Of a DNA stretch of 23,526 bases, positions 1 through 6,447 are shown one piece after another. The stretch is from assembly GCA_035559315.1 (NCBI GenBank), contig DATMBJ010000002.1, positions 1-23,526 of the forward strand. Reading direction: 5' to 3'. The notes under the pieces were generated by a model. It was not told the DNA's origin. It was given only the letters and a program-made list of their open reading frames with translations, and searched no databases. The stretch comes from DATLZM01 sp035559315 (GTDB lineage: Bacteria > Actinomycetota > UBA4738 > HRBIN12). Numbering within the stretch: position 1 is the stretch's first letter; each line of letters begins with the position of its first letter. A program made the position numbers and the translations under genes.

Positions 1-210
1 GGCCGCGGTGTTCACGAGGATCCGGCCCTCTCGGACGTCCACCCAGACCGGCGACACGTGGGGGGACCCATCCGGCATGAGCGTCGCGAGGTGCGCGACG
101 TTGCGGCCGGTGAGGAGCCGGACGTCCTCCTCGGAGAGCGCGGCGCCCGTCCCGGTGGCCTGCCTCCCCGTCCCGGTCGCCTCCCTCATCGTCCCGGTCG
201 CCTTGCTCAT
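1..210 (-). CDS. PPOX-class (F420-type) flavin/deazaflavin oxidoreductase, N-terminal part
   Basis: The first 70 codons are visible; the gene runs off the left edge. After an odd Thr/Gly-rich leader, residues 25-70 read as the start of a pyridoxamine-phosphate-oxidase-like split barrel: an ALSEEDVRLL helix, then GRNVAHLATLMPDGSPHVSP and VWVDVREGRILVNT. That pattern is typical of the actinobacterial PPOX/FDOR-B proteins (Rv1155-like), which bind F420 or FMN; the substrate cannot be told from this piece. The ATG overlaps the aspS stop (ATGA), so it is probably translated as the last visible member of the MBL-hisS-aspS operon. A GGAGG lies about five bases before this ATG, and a second in-frame ATG at 187-189 lacks one, so the upstream start is preferred. 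The leader consists of 7-residue repeats (see the repeat entry). The family call is fairly firm; cofactor and function are inference. Confidence 0.8.
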   Translation of the reverse strand, partial: MSKATGTMREATGTGRQATGTGAALSEEDVRLLTGRNVAHLATLMPDGSPHVSPVWVDVREGRILVNTAA

Positions 211-211
211 C
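149..211 (-). repeat. 21-bp tandem repeat, three copies, spanning the PPOX start codon
   Basis: Three consecutive 21-base units lie at 149-169, 170-190 and 191-211. The last two differ by only a few bases and each contains an ATG. In the protein they give the near-repeat ATGT(M/G)R(E/Q) in residues 4-24. The period is a multiple of three, so copy-number change keeps the frame and only lengthens or shortens a leader of no recognised fold. Confidence 0.8.
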
Positions 212-1997
212 GTCCCTCCTTCCCTCCGGGTTCGATCAGACGGATCCCGAGCTCCCGCAGCTGCGCCTCGGGCACCGGCGCCGGCGCGCCCGTGAGGAGG
301 TCCTGGCCGGTCTGGGTCTTGGGGAACGCGATCACCTCCCGGATCGCGTCCTTCCCGGCGAGCAGCATCACGATCCGGTCCCAGCCGAGGGCGATGCCCC
401 CGTGGGGCGGCACCCCGTAGCGGAACGCCCGGAGGAGGTGGCCGAACTGCTCCTCCGTCTGCTCGGGCGTGAGCCCCAGGACCGCGAAGACCCGCCGCTG
501 GACCTCGGGGTCGTGGATCCGGATGCTGCCCCCGCCCAGCTCCACCCCGTTCAGCACGAGGTCGTAGGCCCGGGCCCGGGCGGTCCGCGGGTCCAGGTCG
601 TCCGAGGCGGGCTGGGTGAACGGGTGGTGGACCGAGACCCACTTCCCCTCCTCCTCGCCCCACTCGAAGAGCGGGGGCTCGGTCAGCCAGACGAACGCCC
701 ACGCGCCCTCGGGCACGAGCCCCAGGCGCGCGGCGAGGAGGCGGCGGAGCCCGTCGAGCGCCACGTTGGCCCGGCCCGGCTGGTCGGCCACGACCAGGAC
801 CAGGTCGCCGTCGCCGGCGCCGGTCGCCTTCCGCACCCCCTCCAGCTCCTCGGACGTGAGGTGCTGGGCGACCGGCGAGCGGACCTCGGACCCGGCGAAG
901 CCGATCCACACGAGCCCCGCCGCGCCCCGCCCCCGCGCCTCCCGGACCAGGCCGTCCAGCTCCTTCCGGGGGAGGGAGGCCGCCCCCGGGGCGGCGAAGC
1001 CCTTCACCACCCCGCCCGCCTCGAGGGCCTGGGCGAAGGCCCGGAACCCGGTCCCGGCGAAGACCGGCCCCAGGTCCGCGAGCTCCATCCCGTAGCGGAG
1101 GTCGGGCTTGTCGGTGCCGTACCGGGCCAGGGCCTCGTCGTACGTGAGCCGGGGGAACGGGGTCGGGACCTCCGCCCCCACCGTCTCGCGCACCAGCATC
1201 GCCATGAGCGGCTCGACCAGCCCCAGGACGTCCTCCTCGTCCACGAACGACATCTCGATGTCGAGCTGGGTGAACTCGGGCTGGCGGTCGGCTCGGAGGT
1301 CCTCGTCGCGGAAGCAGCGGACGATCTGGTAGTAGCGGTCCTGCCCCGCCACCATGAGGAGCTGCTTGAGCTGCTGGGGGGACTGGGGCAGCGCGTAGAA
1401 CGTGCCCCGCTGGAGGCGCGAGGGCACGAGGAAGTCCCGGGCCCCCTCCGGCGTGCTCCGCGTGAGCATCGGGGTCTCCACCTCGATGAACCCGCGGGCG
1501 TCGAGGTAGTCCCGGGTGAGGCGGCTGACCCGGTGCCGGAGCGCGAGCACCCGGGTCATCTCGGGGCGGCGGAGGTCGAGGTAGCGGTAGCGGAGGCGGA
1601 GCTCCTCGTCGGCCTCGGCCCGGTCCTCCACGGGGAACGGCGGGGTCTCGGCGGCCGCGAGCACCTCCACCGAGGAGACCGCCACCTCCACCTCCCCGGT
1701 GGCGAGCGCCGGGTTCACCGTGCCCTCCGGGCGGCGGCGGACCACCCCGCGGACCTGCACCACCGACTCCGACCGCAGACCCTGGGCGGCGGCGTGGGCC
1801 TCGGGCGCCTCCCCGGGGTGAAAGACGAGCTGGACGATCCCGAGCCGGTCGCGGAGGTCGACGAACGTCACGCCGCCGTGGTCCCGCCGCCGGGCCACCC
1901 AACCGCAGAGCACGACCTCCGCCCCGGCGTGCTCGGCCCGGAGCGCCCCGCAGGCGTGGGTCCGCATGGCGGTGGCGAACGGGTCCCGTCCGCTCAT
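207..1997 (-). CDS. aspS: Aspartyl-tRNA synthetase (probably non-discriminating, Asp/Asn)
   Basis: Class II synthetase of 596 residues, the normal bacterial AspRS length. The N-terminal OB-fold anticodon domain (about 12-120) carries GWVARRRDHGGVTFVDLRDR. Motif 1 lies around 164-180, motif 2 follows FRDEDLRADRQPEFTQLDIE (229-248), the bacterial insertion domain is about 290-420, and motif 3 GIALGWDRIVMLL is near the C-terminus. It charges tRNA-Asp. The His-Gly pair in RRRDHGG (H40) and the Gly at 92 in RRPEGT match the signature described for non-discriminating bacterial AspRS, which also makes Asp-tRNA-Asn for GatCAB; E. coli-type discriminating enzymes have Leu and Lys there. The ATG overlaps the hisS stop (ATGA). 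A later in-frame ATG at 1965-1967 (MRTHACG) begins where many AspRS do and is a possible alternative. The enzyme call is essentially certain; the dual specificity is inference. Confidence 0.97.
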   Translation of the reverse strand: MSGRDPFATAMRTHACGALRAEHAGAEVVLCGWVARRRDHGGVTFVDLRDRLGIVQLVFHPGEAPEAHAAAQGLRSESVVQVRGVVRRRPEGTVNPALATGEVEVAVSSVEVLAAAETPPFPVEDRAEADEELRLRYRYLDLRRPEMTRVLALRHRVSRLTRDYLDARGFIEVETPMLTRSTPEGARDFLVPSRLQRGTFYALPQSPQQLKQLLMVAGQDRYYQIVRCFRDEDLRADRQPEFTQLDIEMSFVDEEDVLGLVEPLMAMLVRETVGAEVPTPFPRLTYDEALARYGTDKPDLRYGMELADLGPVFAGTGFRAFAQALEAGGVVKGFAAPGAASLPRKELDGLVREARGRGAAGLVWIGFAGSEVRSPVAQHLTSEELEGVRKATGAGDGDLVLVVADQPGRANVALDGLRRLLAARLGLVPEGAWAFVWLTEPPLFEWGEEEGKWVSVHHPFTQPASDDLDPRTARARAYDLVLNGVELGGGSIRIHDPEVQRRVFAVLGLTPEQTEEQFGHLLRAFRYGVPPHGGIALGWDRIVMLLAGKDAIREVIAFPKTQTGQDLLTGAPAPVPEAQLRELGIRLIEPGGKEGR

Positions 1998-3253
1998 CGC
2001 TCCCCCGCGAGCCGGGCCGCGAGCTCCCCGGCCGCCACCCGCTCCTCGGCCCCGTCCGCGAGCCGGCGGAGCGTCACGGTCCCCTCGGCCGCCTCCCGCT
2101 CCCCCACGATCGCCGCGTAGCGCGCCCCGCTGCGACCCGCCATCCGGAGCTGGGCCTTGAGCGGGCGGTCCTCGAAGGCGGCGTCGGCGGCGACGCCGGC
2201 CGCCCGGAGCCCGCGGACCAGCTCCCGCGCCCGCCGCCGCCCGGCCTCGCCCACGCCCACCACGAAGGCGCCGATCCCCGGCTCCTCGGGCGGCGCGAGC
2301 CCCTCGTCCTCCATCGCCAGGAGCACCCGCTCGAGCCCCATCCCGAAGCCCACGCCGGGCACCGGCGGCCCCCCGAGGGCCTCGGCCAGCCCGTCGTACC
2401 GCCCGCCGCCGAACAGCGTGGCCTGGGCCTGGGAGAGCACGAGCGAGACGAACTCGAAGGCGGTCCGCGTGTAGTAGTCGAGGCCGCGGACCAGGGTCGG
2501 CGTGAGCACGGGCTTCAGCCCCTCGGCCTCGAGGCCGGCGAGCACCCCCTCGAAGTGGTCGCGGCACGGCCCGCACAACCGGTCGGTGATCCGGGGGGCG
2601 CCGGCCGCGACCTCCCGGCACCCATCGTCCTTGCAGTCCAGCACCCGGAGAGGGTTCGCCTCGAACCGCTCCCGGTGCTCGTCGCGGAGGCGGCCCCGGT
2701 TCGCCCGGAGGTACGAGAGCAGCTCCTCGCGGTAGGCCGGCCGGCAGGCCTCGTCCCCGATCGAGTTCAGCTGGAGCTCGTAGCGGGAGAGCCCGAGGGA
2801 GCGGAGGAACGCGTCGCCCAGCGCGATCACCTCGACGTCCGCGGCCGGCCCCGCCGCGCCGAACACCTCGACCCCGAACTGCCGGTGCTCCCGGTACCGC
2901 CCGGCCTGGGGGCGGCCGTAGCGGAACATCCGGGCCAGGTAGTAGGCCTTGAACGGCGAGGGCAGCCCGCGCATCCGGTGGAGGTAGGCGCGCATGACGG
3001 GCGCGGTCCCCTCCGGGCGGAGCGTGAGCGAGCGCCGCCCCCGGTCGAGGAACGTGTACATCTCCTTGGTCACCACGTCGCTGGTCTCCCCGGCGGTCCG
3101 CGCGAAGAGCTCGGTGGCCTCGAACGTCGGGGTCTCGACGTAGCGGTAGCCGTAGCGCCGGGCCAGCTCGGCGGCCCGGTCGTAGAGCGCGCGCATCCGC
3201 CCCCCCTCGGGCGGGAGGAGGTCCAGCGTCCCCCGGGGCGGCGACAGCTCCAC
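1994..3253 (-). CDS. hisS: Histidyl-tRNA synthetase
   Basis: Class II synthetase of 419 residues, the usual HisRS length. In order: N-terminal PPRGTLDLLP (5-14); motif 1 helix and strand with YGYRYVETPTFEATELF (34-50); motif 2 LRPEGTAPVMRAYL (78-91); FRYGRPQAGRYREHRQFG (110-127); the histidine-binding LVRGLDYYTRTAFEF; motif 3 GVGFGMGLERVLLAM; and a C-terminal anticodon-binding domain. It attaches histidine to tRNA-His in the cytoplasm. The start is GTG, sharing a G with the preceding stop (TAGTG). The first ATG, at 3194-3196, would delete the conserved PRGT.D..P segment and is therefore rejected. It is translationally coupled to the hydrolase upstream and aspS downstream, the same order as Rv2581c-hisS ... 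aspS in mycobacteria. Confidence 0.97.
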   Translation of the reverse strand: MELSPPRGTLDLLPPEGGRMRALYDRAAELARRYGYRYVETPTFEATELFARTAGETSDVVTKEMYTFLDRGRRSLTLRPEGTAPVMRAYLHRMRGLPSPFKAYYLARMFRYGRPQAGRYREHRQFGVEVFGAAGPAADVEVIALGDAFLRSLGLSRYELQLNSIGDEACRPAYREELLSYLRANRGRLRDEHRERFEANPLRVLDCKDDGCREVAAGAPRITDRLCGPCRDHFEGVLAGLEAEGLKPVLTPTLVRGLDYYTRTAFEFVSLVLSQAQATLFGGGRYDGLAEALGGPPVPGVGFGMGLERVLLAMEDEGLAPPEEPGIGAFVVGVGEAGRRRARELVRGLRAAGVAADAAFEDRPLKAQLRMAGRSGARYAAIVGEREAAEGTVTLRRLADGAEERVAAGELAARLAGER

Positions 3254-3876
3254 TAGGCGAGCCCCACGAGGAACGGGTTCGTCGCCCGCTCCCGGCCCAC
3301 GGTCGTCCGGGGGCCGTGGCCCGGGAGGACCGGCAGGGGGTCGGGGAGCGAGAGGAACCGCCGGAGGCTCCGGCCCATGTCCTCCGGCGAGGAGTTGGGG
3401 AAGTCGTGGCGGCCGATCGAGCCCGCGAACACCAGGTCGCCGGAGAACAGCAGGAGGTCGCCGGCCCGGTAGCAGACGCTCCCCGGCGTGTGGCCGGGCG
3501 TGTGGAGGACCTCGAGGGAGAACCCGGCCAGCTCGAGCACGTCGCCCTCCACGACGGTCCGGACGTCCTTCACCGGCACCGGCGGCTGCGGGAACCCGGC
3601 CCCCCAGGCCTCGGGCTCCTCGAGCGCCAGCCGGTCGGCCTCGTGGATGTAGAACGGGAGCTCGTCCCCGCACAGGTCGGCGGCGGCCCCCACGTGGTCG
3701 ACGTGCCCGTGGGTGGCGAGGGCGGCCACCGGGCGCTTCCCGGCCCGCTCCAGAAGGCCCAGGACCCGCCCGGCCTCGAAGCCCGGGTCCACCACGACCG
3801 CCTCCTCCCGCCCCTCGAGGGCGAGGAGCCAGCAGTTCGTGGCGAACGGGTTATCGGCGAAGACCTCGAGGTACAT
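3253..3876 (-). CDS. Metallo-beta-lactamase-fold hydrolase, glyoxalase II-like
   Basis: A 207-residue protein with a complete set of metallo-beta-lactamase ligands: THGHVDH (H56, H58, D60, H61), H129 in HTPGHTPGSVCY, D147 in FSGDLVFAGSIGR, and H187 in LPGHG. This is the YcbL/glyoxalase-II-like branch: short, without the C-terminal helical domain of true hydroxyacylglutathione hydrolases. Family members hydrolyse thioesters, but the actual substrate is unknown; in an actinobacterium a mycothiol or bacillithiol conjugate would be guesswork. The ATG at 3876 was chosen because it immediately precedes the first beta strand (MYLEVFADNPFATNCW) and the upstream extension has no family features. There is no Shine-Dalgarno sequence; a TATGAT box nine bases upstream suggests a very short leader. 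It heads the operon that continues into hisS and aspS. Confidence 0.9.
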   Translation of the reverse strand: MYLEVFADNPFATNCWLLALEGREEAVVVDPGFEAGRVLGLLERAGKRPVAALATHGHVDHVGAAADLCGDELPFYIHEADRLALEEPEAWGAGFPQPPVPVKDVRTVVEGDVLELAGFSLEVLHTPGHTPGSVCYRAGDLLLFSGDLVFAGSIGRHDFPNSSPEDMGRSLRRFLSLPDPLPVLPGHGPRTTVGRERATNPFLVGLA

Positions 3877-3885
3877 CGGGCCGCC

Positions 3886-3891
3886 ATCATA
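3886..3891 (-). promoter_or_regulatory. Candidate -10 box (TATGAT) for the MBL-hisS-aspS operon
   Basis: TATGAT on the minus strand matches TATAAT at five of six positions and the actinobacterial TAnnnT form. No convincing -35 sits 16-18 bases upstream. It ends nine bases before the ATG, which would give an almost leaderless mRNA and explain the missing ribosome-binding site. Confidence 0.5.
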
Positions 3892-3919
3892 GCCCCGTGC
3901 CCCTGCCTGCTCGGCCCCC

Positions 3920-3948
3920 TTGACAGCCAGCGACGGGGGGGTTAGGAA
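3920..3948 (+). promoter_or_regulatory. Candidate promoter for the plus-strand island
   Basis: A perfect TTGACA (3920-3925) is followed, 17 bases later, by TAGGAA (3943-3948), a weak -10. The spacer contains a run of seven G. It is placed 26 bases before the first ATG of the island and is divergent from the TATGAT box of the hydrolase operon, so the two promoters lie within about 60 bases of each other. Confidence 0.45.
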
Positions 3949-3973
3949 ACCGCCGGGAGCGCGAGCAGCTGCC

Positions 3974-4540
3974 ATGCGAGGGTCGCTCTGGATCGTGAGC
4001 TACGCCGTCCTTTCGGCAACGGTCGTATGGCTGGGGTTGGCGGTCCTGTTCCTCTTCCGGGAGCGGATCGTCGTACGCGAGGCGGGCCCGTGGCCGAGCT
4101 CGACCCTCCGGCCCGGCGCCCCGCTTCCACCCATCGGCCGCAGCGACTCGGACGACCTCCGCGTGGGCAAGGACACCATCATCGTCGCAGCATCCGCGGA
4201 TGCTCCGACCACGTTCGCGCTCCTCGTGGCAGCTCACCACTTCGGAGAGGAGGTCGGCCTACCGACCTCGGGAATCATCGTCGATCGCCAGGGCGGCGCG
4301 GCCCCGCCCTGGGTGGATGACCTGCCCGATCCGCTGGCCCACGAGCTGCGGTTCGTGTCGCCCCGCGATCTCGCCGCGTGGAACCTCGACCGGCTGCCGG
4401 TCACGCTCGTGGTTCGCGGCGGTAGATTGAGGCATGTGGTCCCGGGACCGATGACGGCTCGGCAGCTCCGGGACCACCTATGGGTGTTCTGCGCGGGCCA
4501 GGTCGGCTCCCATAGCGAGGGTGGAGGTCGGCATGCGTGA
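3974..4540 (+). CDS. Membrane-anchored thioredoxin-fold (MauD/TlpA-like) protein lacking the CxxC
   Basis: A 188-residue protein. Residues about 7-28 form one hydrophobic segment (IVSYAVLSATVVWLGLAVLF), preceded by Arg and followed by RERIVVREAG, so the rest is predicted to lie outside the membrane. A short Pro-rich linker with GAPLPPIGRSDS matches the entry segment of MauD/TlpA proteins. The DTIIVAASADAPTTFALL stretch (67-84) sits where these proteins have a beta strand running into the CxxC, and LPVTLVVRGGRLRHVVPG has the shape of the cis-Pro strand. The redox cysteines are absent: DAPT occupies the expected place and the only Cys is near the C-terminus (WVFCAGQ). It may therefore be a chaperone-like or scaffolding relative of MauD rather than a thiol oxidoreductase. 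Its 3' end overlaps the next gene by eight bases. The fold is inferred from pattern only; function is unknown. Confidence 0.7.
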   Translation: MRGSLWIVSYAVLSATVVWLGLAVLFLFRERIVVREAGPWPSSTLRPGAPLPPIGRSDSDDLRVGKDTIIVAASADAPTTFALLVAAHHFGEEVGLPTSGIIVDRQGGAAPPWVDDLPDPLAHELRFVSPRDLAAWNLDRLPVTLVVRGGRLRHVVPGPMTARQLRDHLWVFCAGQVGSHSEGGGRHA

Positions 4541-4937
4541 TCGACTCCTGTCAGGGACGATCACCCGGCGGGGGTTCCTTGCTAGGGCGGCCACCGTGGC
4601 CGCGGGTGCCTTTACCTACGTCGCTTTCGGGAGCTCCAGGGCATGGGCCCCCACCTGCATAGCCGGCGTCAACTGCTGGCACACGTGGGACTTCGACAAC
4701 TGCGTCAAGAAGGTCTCCTATGACACCTGCCGACAGAGGAGCCCCAGGTGCGTGAAATGGGGACCCCCCTCGACGGCGGGTTGTGAGAGCACCGCGACCT
4801 GCAGTTGCGGCGCCTACTACGCGAGGTGTCATTGCTACTCATCGCCGCACTGTTGCTGCCAGCCGCGGATCTGCGTGTCTTGTGACGGCCGCTGCTCCTG
4901 CGACTTCGGCCAGCAGGGATGTTCGTACTGCGCATGA
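4533..4937 (+). CDS. Tat-exported cysteine-rich protein of unknown function
   Basis: A 134-residue protein. Residues 1-39 form a twin-arginine signal: TRRGFL (11-16), a mildly hydrophobic AAGAFTYVAF stretch and AWA before residue 40, although the Pro after it is unfavourable for cleavage. The remaining 95 residues contain 19 cysteines, as CxC (90/92, 99/101, 121/123), CCC (107-109) and CxxC (114/117, 130/133), plus three Trp (49, 52, 76) and little hydrophobic core. Tat export implies folding, possibly with a cofactor, before secretion. The methylamine dehydrogenase light chain MauA is also Tat-exported and cysteine-rich and also needs MauE and MauD, but I cannot align this protein to MauA, and the TTQ-associated partners are missing. 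The ATG at 4533 has GGAGG five bases upstream; a GTG at 4521 is less likely. It could equally be a metal-binding protein, an electron carrier or a secreted peptide. The reading frame is firm, the function is not. Confidence 0.75.
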   Translation: MRDRLLSGTITRRGFLARAATVAAGAFTYVAFGSSRAWAPTCIAGVNCWHTWDFDNCVKKVSYDTCRQRSPRCVKWGPPSTAGCESTATCSCGAYYARCHCYSSPHCCCQPRICVSCDGRCSCDFGQQGCSYCA

Positions 4938-4955
4938 GGCTAGAGGTGAGCAAGG

Positions 4956-5408
4956 GTGACGTGCACAGCTGAACCTGAGACCTCGGCGAGGATCGCGACT
5001 CTGCACACCCTGGTCGGGGATGATGTCGAGGTCTTCACGCTTGAGGTGTTCGAACCTGCGCTCGACACCCCGTCGGGCTGGTCCGAGATCCTTCGCTCCA
5101 TGCTTCGCTGCACGATCCCCAGCCTCGTCCTTCGGCCCGACGCGCCCGACCCGTTGGCCTTGGATCCGGAGGAGGTCAAGGCGCCGGTGCGTGACTATCC
5201 TCACTCGCTCACGGTCGCCAGGATCCATCTGTACGAGGACTGGTCGTGCACGGGAGAGCTCGGCGACGATGTGGGGCCTCCCCCCGCGATCGAAAGGCCA
5301 GGCGACGCGGGCAGGGAACTCGACCGGATCCAGTTCCTGATAGGGGCCAGGATCCTCGAGGAACTCCGGCGCCTGGCGACGCAGATCTCGGAATCAGACA
5401 GCGAGTGA
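4956..5408 (+). CDS. Small acidic protein of unknown family in the cysteine-rich cassette
   Basis: A 150-residue protein I do not recognise. It has no signal peptide or membrane segment, is rich in Asp and Glu, and has three cysteines (residue 3, LRCTI and WSCTG). The C-terminal third, from RELDRIQFLIGARILEELRRL, looks like a long amphipathic helix ending in an acidic tail. The start is GTG with GAGGTG six bases upstream; 18 bases separate it from the previous stop, and its TGA overlaps a GTG in the frame of the next gene. The tight spacing on both sides argues that it is a real member of the operon. Being cytosolic and between the exported protein and the MauE-like gene, it could be a Tat chaperone, a maturation factor or a small enzyme; nothing in the sequence chooses among these. 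Confidence 0.65.
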   Translation: MTCTAEPETSARIATLHTLVGDDVEVFTLEVFEPALDTPSGWSEILRSMLRCTIPSLVLRPDAPDPLALDPEEVKAPVRDYPHSLTVARIHLYEDWSCTGELGDDVGPPPAIERPGDAGRELDRIQFLIGARILEELRRLATQISESDSE

Positions 5409-5425
5409 CCGCGGCAGGATGGATG

Positions 5426-5989
5426 ATGTCGGTGTTGTCGATCCTCACCGCCTTGGCGCGAGCCCTACTCGCGACCATCTTCGTCCTCGCCGGATCCGCG
5501 AAGCTCGTCGGCCTGCCCTGGAGCGCGGAGGAGAGCTGGAACCCGTTCGGGGGGGCGAGGGTCGCCTGGGCGATCCTCTATCGTCTGGTGTCTCTCTTCG
5601 AGCTCGCGCTGGGCGTGTGCATGCTGCTGGTCCCCGCGGACATCGCGGCGATCGCTACCACCGGCTTCCTCGTCCCCGCAACCATCTACGGCGCGATGAG
5701 CGTGCGGCGTGTGGGGTCCTGTGGGTGCTTCGGAGCGCACGGAGGAAATCAGGTCCGCCGGTTGGCGCTGAGGAACGGGTCGGTGGTCCTGGTCGCCCTC
5801 GCCCTCCCCCCGATCGAGTCCATGCCAGGGACGGGAGGGCAGGCGGCATGGGTCCCGTGGATCCCGCTGCTGAACGCGGCGCTCCTGGGTGTCTTCGCCC
5901 TCCTCCGCCTCCTCGGTGATCGCCAGCTCGACCGGCATCCTCGGGCGATGCGCCTGCGGGCCCGGCCCCACGTCGGCGCCCGCGCCTGA
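5426..5989 (+). CDS. MauE/DoxX-family redox-associated membrane protein
   Basis: About 187 residues with four or five hydrophobic helices: SVLSILTALARALLATIFVL with LAGSAKLVG; VAWAILYRLVSLFELALGVC; IAAIATTGFLVPATIYGAM; LRNGSVVLVALAL; and a last one in PWIPLLNAALLGVFALL. A cytoplasmic-looking basic tail closes the protein. The FVLAGSAKL entry, the LFELALG second helix and the VGSCGCFG motif after helix 3 are features of the MauE methylamine-utilisation family, whose members are thought to pass disulfides or electrons for folding of exported proteins. AGGA lies six bases before this ATG. An upstream GTG at 5405, overlapping the preceding stop as GTGA, would add seven residues and is a real alternative. 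It is the last gene of the plus-strand operon and converges on dtd with only eight bases between. Confidence 0.8.
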   Translation: MSVLSILTALARALLATIFVLAGSAKLVGLPWSAEESWNPFGGARVAWAILYRLVSLFELALGVCMLLVPADIAAIATTGFLVPATIYGAMSVRRVGSCGCFGAHGGNQVRRLALRNGSVVLVALALPPIESMPGTGGQAAWVPWIPLLNAALLGVFALLRLLGDRQLDRHPRAMRLRARPHVGARA

Positions 5990-5997
5990 CCGTTCGC

Positions 5998-6447
5998 TCA
6001 CGCGAGGTCGGCGCCGTCGAGCACGAGCGTCACGGGGCCGTCGTTCACCAGCTCCACCTCCATCCGCGCCCCGAACACCCCGTGGGCCACCGGGACGCCC
6101 CGGGCCTCGAGGGCGCGGGCGAACGCCTCCACCCGGGGTTCCGCCTCCTCGGGCGGCGCCGCCTGGGTCCACGATGGACGCCGGCCCCGACGGACGTCGC
6201 CGTACAGCGTGAACTGCGAGACCACGAGGGCCTCCCCGCCCACGTCGGCCAGGGCCACGTTCATCTTGCCCTCGGCGTCGGGGAACACGCGGAGGTTCGC
6301 CACCTTCTCCGCGAGCCGCTCGGGCTCGCCCGGGCGGTCGTCGCGGCCCGCTCCGACCAGCAGGAGGAACCCCCGCCCGATCCGGGCCACCTCACGGCCG
6401 TCCACGACGACCCGGGCGCGGGACACCCGCTGGAGGACGACCCGCAT
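5998..6447 (-). CDS. dtd: D-aminoacyl-tRNA deacylase
   Basis: A 149-residue cytosolic protein, the standard DTD length. It hydrolyses D-amino acids (and glycine) from mischarged tRNA. The two diagnostic motifs are present: SQFTLYGD (77-84, usually SQFTLxAD; here Gly replaces Ala) with RRGRRPSWTQAA after it, and NDGPVT (135-140), which holds the cross-subunit Gly-cisPro pair that excludes L-substrates. The start MRVVLQRVSRARV is typical. The ATG directly abuts the rel stop with no spacer, so it is co-translated with rel. Its 3' end faces the plus-strand island across eight bases, with no room for a separate terminator. Confidence 0.96.
   Translation of the reverse strand: MRVVLQRVSRARVVVDGREVARIGRGFLLLVGAGRDDRPGEPERLAEKVANLRVFPDAEGKMNVALADVGGEALVVSQFTLYGDVRRGRRPSWTQAAPPEEAEPRVEAFARALEARGVPVAHGVFGARMEVELVNDGPVTLVLDGADLA

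Noticed and set aside
402..2120. 572-codon plus-strand open frame opposite aspS
   Set aside because: It lies wholly antisense to a well-matched AspRS, its product is low-complexity Pro/Arg/Glu/His, and it has no family motifs; long antisense frames are expected at this G+C.
3194..3196. ATG start for HisRS
   Set aside because: It would remove the conserved PRGTLDLLP segment; the GTG that overlaps the preceding stop keeps it.
4533..4937. Calling the Cys-rich protein methylamine dehydrogenase light chain (MauA)
   Set aside because: The CDYWRHC-like and CCGYN-like segments of MauA and the spacing of the TTQ tryptophans could not be found, and no mauB or mauG is nearby.
5246..5425. Longer start for the MauE-like gene within the preceding gene
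   Set aside because: The extra residues are Arg-rich shadow sequence of the overlapping 150-residue gene and have no MauE similarity.
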